A stretch of DNA of 64,000 bases from Myxacorys californica WJT36-NPBG1 (GCA_019359315.1 JAHHHO010000003.1:1-64000); one strand, 5' to 3'. Shown: positions 51,938 through 62,158, counted from the stretch's first letter. Made by a program: numbers and translations. The notes: a model not told the origin generated them from the letters alone.

Positions 51938-52660
51938 TTGCCAAATGTGATAATCAGAGACATTCATGATTTTTGGGATTGCTACTATTTCGAGGAATGC
52001 TCCGTGTATACGCTAACAGAAGCCGAGTTCCGCAAAGAAGCTGAACCTATGTTAAAACGAGTCTTTGTCGATTACGATTTTACTAACCAGCCTTTTTCAT
52101 CTGCTATAACTGAGCGTAGGATTGTCTATCCTTGTGGTGGCTCATTTGATGAAGCCATTCCTGTTAAAGTTTTAGTATCTGCTGCCACTGAAGTAGGTGA
52201 TGAAGGTTGTTACATAACCTCTTTATGGGAAGATGAAGGCGCTCCCCGCCATTGCTATGTCTCTCTCTCAGAACTGCTTGTTGGGTACGGTGACACCACA
52301 GGCAATGATAACCAGATGATTGGTATCAACTTAGGGATGGACATTTATGAATTAGACAGTGTTATCTACTCTGCTCAGGGTAGGTGGGGAATCATGATGT
52401 GCCATGAATATTGTGGATTACTCGGTGGTTCACCAGATTTTATGGCAATGATTGAATCAGGTGTCCCTAGTTTCAATATGCAGGTATATGATTTTTTTGA
52501 ACGTTATCGGGGTTTCAGGGAGTCTGGAATTGAACCCACCCTTGGCTGGTTGCCTCCCTTGTTAAGTCACATCTATGGACAAGAAGTTGCCAAAGTAATG
52601 CTAGCCAAGTCGCACTTAGGGTGTAGTCTGTATAAATCCAAGCAGAATCGCGATGCCTAA
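51938..52660 (+). CDS. Hypothetical protein, possibly immunity-like
   Basis: A 240-residue soluble protein without a family I can name. The segment RWGIMMCHEYCGLLGGSPDFM resembles a pattern I associate with immunity proteins of contact-dependent or polymorphic toxin systems, but no toxin is next to it. No signal peptide or membrane helix. Start codon uncertain: TTG at 51938 or GTG at 51947; no in-frame ATG follows until well inside the protein. The base composition is visibly more AT-rich and poorer in HIP1 sites than the flanking genes, suggesting acquisition by transfer. Confidence 0.6.
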   Translation: MPNVIIRDIHDFWDCYYFEECSVYTLTEAEFRKEAEPMLKRVFVDYDFTNQPFSSAITERRIVYPCGGSFDEAIPVKVLVSAATEVGDEGCYITSLWEDEGAPRHCYVSLSELLVGYGDTTGNDNQMIGINLGMDIYELDSVIYSAQGRWGIMMCHEYCGLLGGSPDFMAMIESGVPSFNMQVYDFFERYRGFRESGIEPTLGWLPPLLSHIYGQEVAKVMLAKSHLGCSLYKSKQNRDA

Positions 52661-52765
52661 CCTTCATTGCACTTGCTGTTCAACTTTGTAATCACCAATC
52701 TTTGTACTCGCTATTGATACAGATACGATAATCATACACATCTGCTCAGCGCGGCAGGAAAAGAA

Positions 52766-54049
52766 TTACAACTCATCCAGAATTTGTCGAATCACTCGAT
52801 AAATCGATTCGAGTTCATCTGTCGTAATGCAGTAAGGCGGCATTAGATAAATTGTGTTGCCCAGCGGACGAATTAGAAATCCTGCTTCTAGAAATTTGGC
52901 TTTTAGAATGGGCGCGATCGCATTGAAATAGCCGTCTGTTCCGTCTGTTTTCACCTCCATTGCCGCAATCGTGCCACAGATCCGCAGGTGTTCAAGTTTC
53001 GGATGCCCTTGCAGATACTGCACCAAGTAGCGACGGTGATGGTTTTCCATGTCCTGGAAGTGAGGCTGCTGTTGAAGGAGTTCTAATGAGGTCAATCCTG
53101 TGGCGCAGGCAAGCGGGTTGCCCGTGTAAGTGTGACCGTGATACAGCGCTTTCGTCGCGTCGTTGCTGTAGAACGCCTCATAGATCGCGTCGGTTGCCAG
53201 CGTTACCGACAGGGGTAAACAGCCGCCTGACAGCCCTTTAGAAAGACATATAATATCGGGCGCTGTAGCAGACTTCAAACAGGCAAACAGCGAACCTGTG
53301 CGACCAAACCCCGTCATTACTTCGTCATAAATTAACAGAACGCCAAACTGACGGGCAAGCTGAGCGAGGGCTTGCAGAAATTGGGGGCGGCACATCCGCA
53401 TTCCGGCGGCTCCCTGTATTAGCGGCTCAATCACGATTCCGGCATGATGCCCTTGGTTGAGCAAAAATTCGATTTTGTCCAGCGCTTCGGATTCCTTGGC
53501 TTCAACCTGCTCGTCTCCATCAAACGTCGCTGGAAACGGAACAACATCAGTTTCAAACAGCAGAGGCTGAAACGCCTGCCACCAAGGAGAACTCTTGCCA
53601 ATCGACATCGCCCCGATCGTATCACCGTGATAACCGCCCTCAAAGCTAATAAAGCGCGATCGCTGTGGCTCTCCCCCATTGTGCCAATACTGATATGCCA
53701 TCTTCAGCGCCACTTCAACCGCCGTTGAACCGTTGTCGGAAAAAAAGACGCGAGTTAGAGAAGCCGGAACATGGGTTAATAATTTGCGGGCTAGCTGCTC
53801 GGCGGGTTCATGAGTAAATCCAGCAAAGATCACCTGTTCTAACTGCTGTGCTTGCCGATACAAGGTTTGGGCGATCGCAGGGTGAGCGTGTCCATGAATT
53901 GTCACCCACCAGCTAGAAATGCAGTCCATGATCCGCCGCCCATCATCCAATTCCAGCCAAATGCCTTCGCCCTTGATGACATTAAGCGGAGGCGCGGCAG
54001 TTTTCATCTGAGTGTAGGGTCGCCAGATCGGGGAATCAGAGTTGAGCAT
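52766..54049 (-). CDS. bioA: Adenosylmethionine-8-amino-7-oxononanoate aminotransferase
   Basis: A 427-residue PLP enzyme of biotin synthesis, converting KAPA to DAPA with SAM as amino donor. Typical blocks: IWRPYTQMK, WWVTIHGHAHPAI, FSDNGSTAVEVALKMA, FISFEGGYHGDTIGAMSIG, LIYDEVMTGFGRTG (Asp of PLP) and CLSKGLSGG (Schiff-base Lys). I start at ATG 54049 (MLNSDSPIWRPYTQ), four bases after the birA stop; the frame extends 16 codons into birA. It is cotranscribed with birA, next to the biotin-dependent carboxylase operon. Confidence 0.95.
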   Translation of the reverse strand: MLNSDSPIWRPYTQMKTAAPPLNVIKGEGIWLELDDGRRIMDCISSWWVTIHGHAHPAIAQTLYRQAQQLEQVIFAGFTHEPAEQLARKLLTHVPASLTRVFFSDNGSTAVEVALKMAYQYWHNGGEPQRSRFISFEGGYHGDTIGAMSIGKSSPWWQAFQPLLFETDVVPFPATFDGDEQVEAKESEALDKIEFLLNQGHHAGIVIEPLIQGAAGMRMCRPQFLQALAQLARQFGVLLIYDEVMTGFGRTGSLFACLKSATAPDIICLSKGLSGGCLPLSVTLATDAIYEAFYSNDATKALYHGHTYTGNPLACATGLTSLELLQQQPHFQDMENHHRRYLVQYLQGHPKLEHLRICGTIAAMEVKTDGTDGYFNAIAPILKAKFLEAGFLIRPLGNTIYLMPPYCITTDELESIYRVIRQILDEL

Positions 54050-54053
54050 GAAT

Positions 54054-54920
54054 TCACCAGAGAATGTGTCCTGAGACGAACGATCGTACCTTGCCATCGG
54101 CGCATTTCAAGAGGAGATGTCCGCGATCGCTAATGCCGCCTGCCTCGCCTGAAATCTGTTTATTGCCCAAATCTACCGTGATGAAGTGACCAAGCAGAGC
54201 ATCCCGCTGGCGGAGTGCGGGTAATAGTGCTGTAAGTCCAGGGCAGTCCTCCGCGTCGCGTTTCTCTAATCGCATCAATTCTGAAGCTTGCAGTAAGTAA
54301 TGCCGCAACCGCTCCAACAACAGGAACTCGTCGGGCACGATCGGCGAGATTTGATGTAAGCTGACGGCCCGACTAATCAGCGCTTCGCGCACCTCCGAAG
54401 CAACCACACTGGCATCCAATCCAGCTTGCTCAAACTCGACACAGCGATTGAGTCCCACCCCGACTATGGCTCGTCCCATTCCACGACTCGCGGTTCCTTC
54501 GGAGTTGTACTCGGAGTTGTACAACGGGCTAATTGCTTCACACAAAATGCCTGCTAGCTTTCGCCCGTCAAATAAAACATCGTTCGACCACTTCAAGCGC
54601 AGCCGATTTTTCAAATCGGGTAGCAGATCTTCGATCGCATAAATCACTGCCAGTCCTGCTGCCAAGCTTAATTGGGGTAAATGCACAGCAGGAATTCGAT
54701 CAAGGACAATGCTGGCCGTCAACACGCCAGGAGGGGAATGCCAGATTCGCCCGTGCTGTCCTCGTCCAGCCGTTTGCTGAGGCGTAAATACTACATCTCC
54801 ATGCTGCAACCGGATTTGGGCCGTTTCGTTTGGGTGGCGCGAAGCATTCATTGCCCAAGTATTGGTGCTAGGGCAAGACTCTAGCCAGTGCAACCAGTTA
54901 GCGGCATCGGAAAGCGGCAT
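54054..54920 (-). CDS. birA: Biotin-[acetyl-CoA-carboxylase] ligase
   Basis: A 288-residue group I biotin protein ligase: no DNA-binding N-terminus, starting directly with LHWLESCPSTNTWAM. Active-site blocks are QTAGRGQHGRIWHSPPG (biotin and ATP binding) and LRLKWSNDVLFDGRKLAGILCE. It attaches biotin to carrier lysines such as that of the carboxylase encoded at 57068-60673. A 12-bp in-frame tandem duplication (54499-54522) gives the repeat YNSEYNSE in a loop. First gene of the birA-bioA operon. Confidence 0.93.
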   Translation of the reverse strand: MPLSDAANWLHWLESCPSTNTWAMNASRHPNETAQIRLQHGDVVFTPQQTAGRGQHGRIWHSPPGVLTASIVLDRIPAVHLPQLSLAAGLAVIYAIEDLLPDLKNRLRLKWSNDVLFDGRKLAGILCEAISPLYNSEYNSEGTASRGMGRAIVGVGLNRCVEFEQAGLDASVVASEVREALISRAVSLHQISPIVPDEFLLLERLRHYLLQASELMRLEKRDAEDCPGLTALLPALRQRDALLGHFITVDLGNKQISGEAGGISDRGHLLLKCADGKVRSFVSGHILW

Positions 54921-55157
54921 GATGGAACCTAGAATGAAAAATTGTAGCTGTCGCTACAATCTTGTGGACTGGTTTACAGTTATCTACCTAAAGGATCAGT
55001 TGCCTTAGAGATTTAGCTGTGCTAAAAATCTAGCTATTGCCTAGGAAGCATGTTCAGCAGAATTCTAACGTAGGGGTAGGGTATTTCAGCAAGTCTTTGA
55101 AGCTTGGCCTAGCCATCTTCTCCAGAGTTGCGCTAATTGCATCACATTTAATTCTTT
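54921..55157. other. Divergent promoter region, birA and guanidine operon
   Basis: About 240 bp between the birA start and the riboswitch. It should hold promoters for both operons. I see no good -10/-35 pair that I would commit to, and no other gene. Confidence 0.4.
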
Positions 55158-55278
55158 GCTTCTAGGGTTCCGGTCTGGCTTGCGAGCGAGATGTCTGGTC
55201 CGAGAGAAGCAGCCGCTTTTAGATCTAACTCCATCAGAGTTCAGAAGCGGTCACACGGCGGGACAAAAGCCCGGGAGA
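55158..55278 (+). promoter_or_regulatory. Guanidine-I (ykkC) riboswitch aptamer
   Basis: The conserved ykkC blocks appear in order: CTAGGGTTCCG (55162-55172), CTGGTCCGAGAGA (about 55195-55207), a variable stem with AGCCGCTTTTAGATC and AGAAGCGGT arms, and finally ACGGCGGGACAAAAGCCCGG (55255-55274). This class binds guanidinium and turns on downstream genes by blocking a terminator. It precedes exactly the gene set it controls in other bacteria. Confidence 0.93.
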
Positions 55279-55330
55279 GCCAAGCAACAGAGGGGCACTG
55301 TTGTCGGCTTCCTGGGCTTTGTTGTTTGGA
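55267..55330 (+). terminator. Riboswitch-controlled terminator
   Basis: AAAGCCCGGGAGAGCC (from about 55266) can pair with GGCTTCCTGGGCTTT (about 55306-55320), with an inner CAACAG/CTGTTG stem, followed by TTGTTGTTT. The left arm is part of the aptamer's conserved 3' end. Aptamer folding and terminator formation therefore exclude each other, an ON switch. Confidence 0.8.
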
Positions 55331-55384
55331 TCTTTGATCGTTGTTTGAGTCATTGTCTTTGAATCATCGTAACTGGAGGACTTT

Positions 55385-56116
55385 ATGGGACACACCGCGT
55401 CTACTCAACCAAACGCCGCCATCTCGCCAAACCTAGTGCTTCTAGACGAAACCGTACCAGGTGGTGCATATTGGCAGGGCGTAATCAAACGCGGCAATAC
55501 GCTGCGAGTCACTGATTTAGCAGGTTCACAAGGCGTGTCGCTACTCGCCTACAACGCCGACAATCCGATCGAGCGGCTCAACGTCGCTGACACCTCCAAA
55601 ATTCAGTTCAACGCCTTTCTCAAAAAAGGCATGGTGATCTATTCCGATATGGGGCGCGTGTTGTTCTCCATCACGGAAGATACGTCTGGCTATCACGATT
55701 TGTTAGGCGGATGCAGCAATGCCAGCCGCAATGCCGCGAAATATGAGGGCGGCGACTTTTGGCAAAATTCCCGCGATCACTTTCTCAAAGCACTAACGCG
55801 CCGGGGGTTGGGCAAAAAAGACATCATGCCTAATCTCAATTTGTTTAGTCGCGTTGCGGTCGATCCAGACGGCAAGATGAGCTTTGTAGAAGGCGGCGCT
55901 GCGGATAGCTTTATTGACCTGCGAGCAGAGATGAATGTGCTGGTGATTCTCTCCAACTGTCCGCATGTACTTCACCCCAGCAACGTGTTTGACCCAAAAC
56001 CGATTCAAGTCACCATTTGGGATTCCCCTGCACCCGAACCTGACGACTCGTGCCGGACAGCGAATCCTGAAGCAGTTCGTGGATTCATCAACACCGATGC
56101 CTTATTCGCGCAGTAA
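55385..56116 (+). CDS. cgdA: Carboxyguanidine deiminase subunit (urea carboxylase-associated protein 1, DUF1989)
   Basis: A 243-residue DUF1989 protein. In related operons the two DUF1989 proteins form a deiminase that converts carboxyguanidine to allophanate and ammonia. Landmarks: DETVPGGAYWQGVIKRGNTL, GSQGVSLLAYNADNPIERLN, YHDLLGGCSNASRNAAKY (likely metal-binding Cys and His region), and FSRVAVDPDGKMSFVEGG. GGAGGA at 55375-55380 precedes the ATG. It is the first gene after the guanidine riboswitch. Confidence 0.9.
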   Translation: MGHTASTQPNAAISPNLVLLDETVPGGAYWQGVIKRGNTLRVTDLAGSQGVSLLAYNADNPIERLNVADTSKIQFNAFLKKGMVIYSDMGRVLFSITEDTSGYHDLLGGCSNASRNAAKYEGGDFWQNSRDHFLKALTRRGLGKKDIMPNLNLFSRVAVDPDGKMSFVEGGAADSFIDLRAEMNVLVILSNCPHVLHPSNVFDPKPIQVTIWDSPAPEPDDSCRTANPEAVRGFINTDALFAQ

Positions 56117-56198
56117 TTCACTTTGGCTAAATTTACTTTGCCTAGCAATCTATCTGTCATTCATCTAGACATTGCATTTTTTGTAGGAGAACTCAATC

Positions 56199-56837
56199 AT
56201 GATCACTGCTGAACGTGTCCTTGATCCCGCTACCGCGATTTACGACGAGGTGTTACCTGCTAGACATCCCTGGTCTCATGTGGTGAAGCAGGGACAGATT
56301 CTTCGCATCGAAGATTTGGGAGGAAATCAAGCGGTCGATTTTTTGGTGTATAACGCTGATGACCCATCCGAGCGATACAGCGCTCAAGATACAACTGTTG
56401 CTCAAGGCAACATCTATTTGACCACAGACAGTAAACTGATTTCCAATGATGGTGGAGTCCTCATGACCATTCTGAAGGACACTTGCGGACGACACGATAC
56501 ATCTGGGGGAGCGTGTAGCTGTGAAAGTAATTCGGTGCGCTTTGGTTTAGATAAAAAGTACCAGCACGCCTGTGTGGAGAACTTTCTAACAGCACTGGCT
56601 CCTTACGGGCTAGGCAAACGCGATATGGTCAGTAACATCAATTTCTTTATGAATGTCCCGGTGTCAGAAGATGGCACATTAGAGATTGTTGATGGGATTT
56701 CCGCGTCAGGCAGTATTGTAGATCTGCGGGCTGAGATGAACGTGCTGGTTGCTATTTCTAATTGTCCGCAAATGAACAACCCCTGTAATGCTTACAATCC
56801 CACTCCGATTCGGTTAATCATCTGGGACGCGATGTAA
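56199..56837 (+). CDS. cgdB: Carboxyguanidine deiminase subunit (urea carboxylase-associated protein 2, DUF1989)
   Basis: A 212-residue DUF1989 protein paired with the preceding gene as the second deiminase subunit. Landmarks: DEVLPARHPWSHVVKQGQIL, GNQAVDFLVYNADDPSERY, CGRHDTSGGACSCESNSV (Cys/His-rich, probable metal site) and NFFMNVPVSEDGTLEIVDG. AGGAG in front of the ATG. It lies 82 bp after cgdA, in the same operon. Confidence 0.9.
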   Translation: MITAERVLDPATAIYDEVLPARHPWSHVVKQGQILRIEDLGGNQAVDFLVYNADDPSERYSAQDTTVAQGNIYLTTDSKLISNDGGVLMTILKDTCGRHDTSGGACSCESNSVRFGLDKKYQHACVENFLTALAPYGLGKRDMVSNINFFMNVPVSEDGTLEIVDGISASGSIVDLRAEMNVLVAISNCPQMNNPCNAYNPTPIRLIIWDAM

Positions 56838-56929
56838 GTCACAACAGAGAAGGCATAAGAAAAAACGTCTGTCCCTCTGTTATGTTGCCCTTGATTTACT
56901 CTGTGAATTCCTGTGGTGACACAATTTCT

Positions 56930-57004
56930 TTGCCCTCATCCCCCATTTAGGAAGTCAATCCAATTCTTGTTCCTTCTCCTAGGGGAGCAGTAGGGTGAGG
57001 GCAA
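56930..57004. repeat. Imperfect palindromic repeat between cgdB and the carboxylase gene
   Basis: TTGCCCTCA (56930-56938) pairs with TGAGGGCAA (56996-57004), with further pairing inside (CTCCTAGGGGAG near 56977). The CCCTCATCCCCC…GGGTGAGGG pattern resembles dispersed palindromes common in filamentous cyanobacteria. As RNA it could attenuate or stabilise the downstream message. Confidence 0.65.
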
Positions 57005-57067
57005 TTGAAAATTTGTTAGTCAACCGGCCTCTATGCCGTCTTCAAACTCCTGAGTTCAAAAGCACAC

Positions 57068-60000
57068 ATGTTCAACAAAATTCTGATTGCCAATCGAGGT
57101 GAAATTGCCTGTCGGATTATTCGCACGCTCGATCGCTTAGGGATCGCTTCTGTTGCGGTCTACTCAGAAGCAGATGCTCACGCAAAACACGTGCTCATGG
57201 CAACAGAAGCGGTGTGTATCGGTGAAGCCGCCGTGGCGAAAAGCTATTTGAACTACGATCGCATCCTAGAAGTAGCAAAGCAAACCGGGGCGGAAGCCAT
57301 TCATCCGGGCTATGGCTTCTTGAGCGAGAATGCTGAGTTTGCGGAGGCGTGTGCACGAGACAGTATTGTATTCATTGGGCCGACGCCTACTCAGTTGCGT
57401 CAGTTTGGTCTGAAGCATACTGCGCGGGAACTAGCAGAGGCGAATCAAGTGCCCCTCACGCCCGGAACGCCTTTGCTAGAAAGCTTAGAGGCAGCCCAAA
57501 CCGCCGCGATCGCAATTGGTTATCCAATCATGCTTAAAAGTACAGCAGGCGGCGGCGGGATTGGGTTGCAGGTGTGTCACACCGAACATGATCTAACAGA
57601 GGCGTTTGAGAAAGTTCAACGCTTAAGCCAAAGCAACTTCAAACAGAGCGGAGTATTTTTAGAGAAATACATTCAAACGGCTCGACACATTGAAGTGCAA
57701 ATCTTTGGAGACGGAAACGGCAATGTTGTTGCCCTCGGTGAGCGCGATTGTTCAGCACAGCGCCGCAACCAAAAAGTGATTGAAGAAACGCCTGCACCGA
57801 ATATCACTGATGAATTAAGAAAAGAACTGTCAGATGCAGCCGTGCGGCTGGGAAAAGCTGTCCATTACCAATCGGCTGGAACAGTGGAATATGTGTTTGA
57901 TGTGCAAACGCAGCAGTTTTATTTTTTAGAAGTCAATACCCGCTTGCAGGTTGAACATGGCGTTACTGAAGCCGTTAACGGAGTTGATTTAGTCGAGTGG
58001 ATGGTCAAGCAGGCATCGGGCGATCTGTTTCCCCTATCAGAGTTTCAGTATCAGCCACAAGGACACTCGATTCAGGTACGGATTTATGCTGAAGATCCAG
58101 CGAAAAATTTCCAACCGAGTTCTGGCACGTTGCATCAAGTCACGTTTCCCGACACGGTGCGCTGCGATCGCTGGATCGAGACGGGAACGGAAGTCACGCC
58201 GTACTATGATCCCCTATTAGCAAAAGTGATTGTTCACGCGGACAATCGTGAGGACGCGATCGCGCATCTCAAAACAGCGATCGACAACAGCCGCATTGAT
58301 GGCATCGAAACCAATCTGGCGTATTTGCGCCAAATTCTAGACGATTCTAGTTTCAGTCGGGGAGACCTGAGTACCCGCTTTCTAAATTCCTTTCACTATG
58401 CGCCGCTCACGATCGATGTTCTGGATGCGGGAACCTATAGCAGCATTCAAGACTATCCAGGACGGGTTGGCTATTGGAATGTAGGTGTGCCGCCGTCAGG
58501 TCCGATGGATCATCTCGCGTTTCGATTGGCAAATCGGGTGCTCGACAACCCTGAATCGACAGCAGGGTTGGAGTTTACGGTTACAGGTCCAACGTTGCGT
58601 TTCAATACCGATACCGTCATTTGTCTCACGGGTGCTGAGATGAAAGCAACGCTGAATGGTGAACCCGTACCCTTTTGGAGCGCTGTTCCGGTTCAGGCGG
58701 GAAGTACCTTGAAGCTAAAAGGCGTTCAGGGAGATGGCTATCGTACCTATTTAGCGGTCAAACATGGGTTTGATGTCCCCGATTATTTGGGGAGCAAATC
58801 GACATTTGCATTAGGCAAATTTGGCGGACATGCAGGACGAACCCTGCGTCCGGGAGATGTCCTTAAGCTGAATCAGTCGGCTGAATTGGAACACGCGGAG
58901 TCTACGCTGCCAACGGAACTGATTCCAACCTATACCAACCATTGGGAAATTGGTGTCCTCTACGGTCCTCACGGTGCGCCCGATTTCTTTACCCAAGAAG
59001 ATATCGCTCTGTTCTTCTCGACCGATTGGAAAATTCACTACAACTCAACGCGCACCGGCATTCGGTTGATTGGGCCAAAACCGAAATGGGCCCGTTCTGA
59101 CGGCGGCGAAGCTGGACTCCACCCATCTAATATTCACGATAATGCCTACGCGATCGGCACCATTGATTTCACGGGCGATATGCCGATCATCTTAGGGCTA
59201 GATGGTCCGAGTCTCGGCGGGTTTGTTTGCCCTGCCACGATCGTTCAGGCAGAACTGTGGAAAATTGGACAACTTAAACCAGGCGATACGGTTCGCTTCT
59301 ACCGTCTAACGTTTGCAGAAGCCTTGCAGCGTGAACTGGCGCAAGACCAGCAAATTGCAACGCTACAAGTCACGCCGCCAGTGCAATCTGGCGTTTCCCA
59401 AACTGTTCATTCTCCCATTCTCCATTGCATTCCTGATTCTCCTGATCACATTGGGGTCACTTATCGACAGGCAGGAGACAAGTACGTGCTGATCGAATAC
59501 GGATCTCAAATCCTCGATCTCAAACTGCGCTTTTGCGCTCATATCCTAATGGACTGGTTAATCGCCCATCACATACCGGGGATTTTGGATCTCACGCCCG
59601 GAATGCGATCGCTGCAAGTCCACTACGACAGTCGTGTGTTGTCACAACAAGCGTTGCTCGATGCTCTGATTGCTGCCGAAAACGAACTGCCCTCCGTGAT
59701 GGAAGCAGAAGTACCAACACGAATCGTACATCTACCCCTGTCCTGGGATGATGAAGCAACACAATTAGCCATTCAGAAGTACATCCAATCTGTGCGTTCT
59801 GATGCGCCTTGGTGTCCGAGCAATATTGAATTTATTCGTCGGATTAATGGGCTGGAAAGCGTCGAACAGGTGAAAGAGATTGTCTTCAGCGCCAGCTATC
59901 TGGTGATGGGGTTGGGAGATGTGTATCTCGGCGCGCCCGTTGCCACTCCACTTGATCCGCGTCAACGCTTGGTAACGACCAAATATAACCCCGCGAGAAC

Positions 60001-60673
60001 CTGGACACCGGAAAATGCGGTCGGCATTGGTGGCGCTTATCTCTGTGTGTACGGGATGGAAGGCCCGGGCGGCTATCAATTTGTAGGACGCACGCTGCAA
60101 ATGTGGAATCGCTTCAAACAAACCGCTGATTTCAGTCAACCGTGGTTGCTGCGCTTTTTTGACCAAATCCGGTTCTATCCCGTTTCGCATGAGGAATTGC
60201 AGCGCGATCGCGCTGCTTTCCTAGAAGGAAAAGTGCAACTCAAAATTGAAGAAACCACCTTCAGCCTCAAGCAATACTACGAGTCTTTAGACGCGATCGC
60301 GCCTCAAATCACTCAGTTTAAAGCGACTCAGCAAGCTGCCTTTAATGCAGAGCGCGATCGCTGGTCAGCCGCCGGAGAATTTGAGGCCGAAGCCAAGGCA
60401 GAAGAAGCGTTAGACGCAGCAGATGAAGTGGCAATTACCTTGCCGCCCGGAACAGAAGCGATCGTTGCTCACGTTTCGGCGAATGTCTGGCAAGTGCTGG
60501 TCAAGCCTGGAGATGCGGTTGCAGAAGGCGATCAACTGATGATTTTAGAAGCGATGAAAATGGAAATAGCGGTCATCGCGGATGAACCAGGCACGATCGC
60601 GGAAGTGTTCTGTCAACCAGGGCAGACAGTGACAGCAGGACAAGTTCTTGCGGCGATTCAGCTTGGGGATTGA
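57068..60673 (+). CDS. Guanidine/urea carboxylase (biotin-dependent)
   Basis: A 1201-residue single-chain carboxylase. Residues 1-445 form the biotin carboxylase ([49 protein letters not shown] region). The KipA-like half follows (about 460-780; [20 protein letters not shown]), then the KipI-like half (about 800-1080; [31 protein letters not shown]). The biotin carrier domain has EAMKMEIAV with Lys1164. It carboxylates guanidine or urea using ATP and bicarbonate. The riboswitch and the two DUF1989 genes point to guanidine as the real substrate. Confidence 0.93.
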   Translation: MFNKILIANRGEIACRIIRTLDRLGIASVAVYSEADAHAKHVLMATEAVCIGEAAVAKSYLNYDRILEVAKQTGAEAIHPGYGFLSENAEFAEACARDSIVFIGPTPTQLRQFGLKHTARELAEANQVPLTPGTPLLESLEAAQTAAIAIGYPIMLKSTAGGGGIGLQVCHTEHDLTEAFEKVQRLSQSNFKQSGVFLEKYIQTARHIEVQIFGDGNGNVVALGERDCSAQRRNQKVIEETPAPNITDELRKELSDAAVRLGKAVHYQSAGTVEYVFDVQTQQFYFLEVNTRLQVEHGVTEAVNGVDLVEWMVKQASGDLFPLSEFQYQPQGHSIQVRIYAEDPAKNFQPSSGTLHQVTFPDTVRCDRWIETGTEVTPYYDPLLAKVIVHADNREDAIAHLKTAIDNSRIDGIETNLAYLRQILDDSSFSRGDLSTRFLNSFHYAPLTIDVLDAGTYSSIQDYPGRVGYWNVGVPPSGPMDHLAFRLANRVLDNPESTAGLEFTVTGPTLRFNTDTVICLTGAEMKATLNGEPVPFWSAVPVQAGSTLKLKGVQGDGYRTYLAVKHGFDVPDYLGSKSTFALGKFGGHAGRTLRPGDVLKLNQSAELEHAESTLPTELIPTYTNHWEIGVLYGPHGAPDFFTQEDIALFFSTDWKIHYNSTRTGIRLIGPKPKWARSDGGEAGLHPSNIHDNAYAIGTIDFTGDMPIILGLDGPSLGGFVCPATIVQAELWKIGQLKPGDTVRFYRLTFAEALQRELAQDQQIATLQVTPPVQSGVSQTVHSPILHCIPDSPDHIGVTYRQAGDKYVLIEYGSQILDLKLRFCAHILMDWLIAHHIPGILDLTPGMRSLQVHYDSRVLSQQALLDALIAAENELPSVMEAEVPTRIVHLPLSWDDEATQLAIQKYIQSVRSDAPWCPSNIEFIRRINGLESVEQVKEIVFSASYLVMGLGDVYLGAPVATPLDPRQRLVTTKYNPARTWTPENAVGIGGAYLCVYGMEGPGGYQFVGRTLQMWNRFKQTADFSQPWLLRFFDQIRFYPVSHEELQRDRAAFLEGKVQLKIEETTFSLKQYYESLDAIAPQITQFKATQQAAFNAERDRWSAAGEFEAEAKAEEALDAADEVAITLPPGTEAIVAHVSANVWQVLVKPGDAVAEGDQLMILEAMKMEIAVIADEPGTIAEVFCQPGQTVTAGQVLAAIQLGD

Positions 60674-60772
60674 GCAAGAGCGAGCGATGAGGAATGAAGC
60701 AAGATTGAATTCATCCCTTGCTGAACAAAAACCAATCGTCCTAACGGCACTACTTGAAAGGATAACAACGGT

Positions 60773-62158
60773 ATGGATTGGACAGAGAGTTTAGACCTGC
60801 GATCGCTGGCTCACCAATATGCAACAGGACAAACCACTCCGGAAGCTGTCATCAAGCTCGTCTACGATCGCATTGAGCAGTACGCTGATCCGGCGGTGTG
60901 GATTTACCTCGCCCCGATCGCTCAGTCGTTAGCTCGTGCCAAAGCCCTTGCCGATCGAGATCCTCGCCGCCTTCCTCTGTACGGAATTCCATTTGCGATC
61001 AAAGACAATTTAGATTGGGCAGGCATTCCCACAACCGCAGGCTGTCCAGCTTATGCCTACACTCCAGAACGCAGCGCCACTGTTCTTGAGCGACTGTGCG
61101 CAGCGGGTGCAATTCCAATTGGCAAAACAAACCTAGATCAGTTTGCTACTGGATTAGTAGGAACTCGCACCCCCTACGGTGTCTGTCGGAACCCATTTAA
61201 TTCAGACTACATTCCGGGTGGCTCTAGCGCAGGGTCAGGAGCCGCTGTATCTGCCGGACTTGTTAGCTTTGCCCTAGGAACGGATACGGCTGGTTCAGGG
61301 CGGGTTCCAGCGGCGTTCACAAATATCATTGGACTCAAGCCAACAAAGGGCTTGATCAGCACCCGTGGTCTCGTTCCAGCAGTGCGAACGTTAGATTGTG
61401 TGTCGATCTTTGCTCTGACGTGCGAGGATGCGGCGGCGGTGCTGCAAGTGGCGGGCGACTACGATGCAGAAGATGGATTCTCGCGTCAACCAACCGTAAA
61501 CGCATTGCCAGAGATTGCTAAATTGCGTGTCGGCATTCCCGGCGATCAGGATTTGACGTTCTTCGGAAATCACTCCGCAGAACAGCAGTATCGAGATGCG
61601 ATCGCTCATCTCCAAACCTTAGGATGCACAATAGTGCCAATCGACTTCCAGCCCTTTGCAGAGGCGGCTCAACTGCTGTACGGCGGGGCATGGGTAGCAG
61701 AACGGCTCGCCGCGATCGCAGACTTTCTTAACCCCGCCCTGATGAATCCGACCGTGTATGAGATTATTAACGGGGGCAAACGCTACGATGCCGTGGATGC
61801 TTTTCGCGGGATCTACCGCTTAGCCGATCTGCGTCAGTTAGCCGATACCCAGTGGCAAGCGATGGATGTGTTAGCTGTTCCCACCACGGGCACGATCTAC
61901 ACCGTGGCAGAAGTCGAAGCAGAACCGATCGCCCTCAACAGCAATCTAGGACGCTACACAAACTTTGTGAATCTGCTGGATCTCTGTGCTGTGGCAGTAC
62001 CAAGCGGGTTTCAATCGAACGGACTACCAACTGGCTTAACGCTGATCGCGCTTGCATGGCATGATGCCTCCCTTTGCCATCTAGGAGCCGCCTATCATGA
62101 CCTTCTTGGTGGCACTCTCGGCGCGACCAAGGTTCCTCTAAGAAGGCATGAGGGATGA
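60773..62158 (+). CDS. atzF: Allophanate hydrolase, amidase part
   Basis: A 461-residue amidase-signature hydrolase that splits allophanate to ammonia and CO2. Catalytic lysine in FAIKDNLDWAG (Lys77), the cis-serine in GGSSAGSGAAVS (about Ser152), and the nucleophile Ser175 in GTDTAGSGRVPAAF. Typical allophanate hydrolases are about 600 residues with a C-terminal domain; here the protein stops after the amidase domain (ending LRRHEG), and that domain is a separate gene 127 bp downstream. AAGGA precedes the start. Confidence 0.92.
   Translation: MDWTESLDLRSLAHQYATGQTTPEAVIKLVYDRIEQYADPAVWIYLAPIAQSLARAKALADRDPRRLPLYGIPFAIKDNLDWAGIPTTAGCPAYAYTPERSATVLERLCAAGAIPIGKTNLDQFATGLVGTRTPYGVCRNPFNSDYIPGGSSAGSGAAVSAGLVSFALGTDTAGSGRVPAAFTNIIGLKPTKGLISTRGLVPAVRTLDCVSIFALTCEDAAAVLQVAGDYDAEDGFSRQPTVNALPEIAKLRVGIPGDQDLTFFGNHSAEQQYRDAIAHLQTLGCTIVPIDFQPFAEAAQLLYGGAWVAERLAAIADFLNPALMNPTVYEIINGGKRYDAVDAFRGIYRLADLRQLADTQWQAMDVLAVPTTGTIYTVAEVEAEPIALNSNLGRYTNFVNLLDLCAVAVPSGFQSNGLPTGLTLIALAWHDASLCHLGAAYHDLLGGTLGATKVPLRRHEG

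Noticed and set aside
57068-60673. Plain urea carboxylase for urea use
   Set aside because: The guanidine riboswitch and the two DUF1989 subunits make guanidine the more likely substrate; sequence alone cannot settle it.
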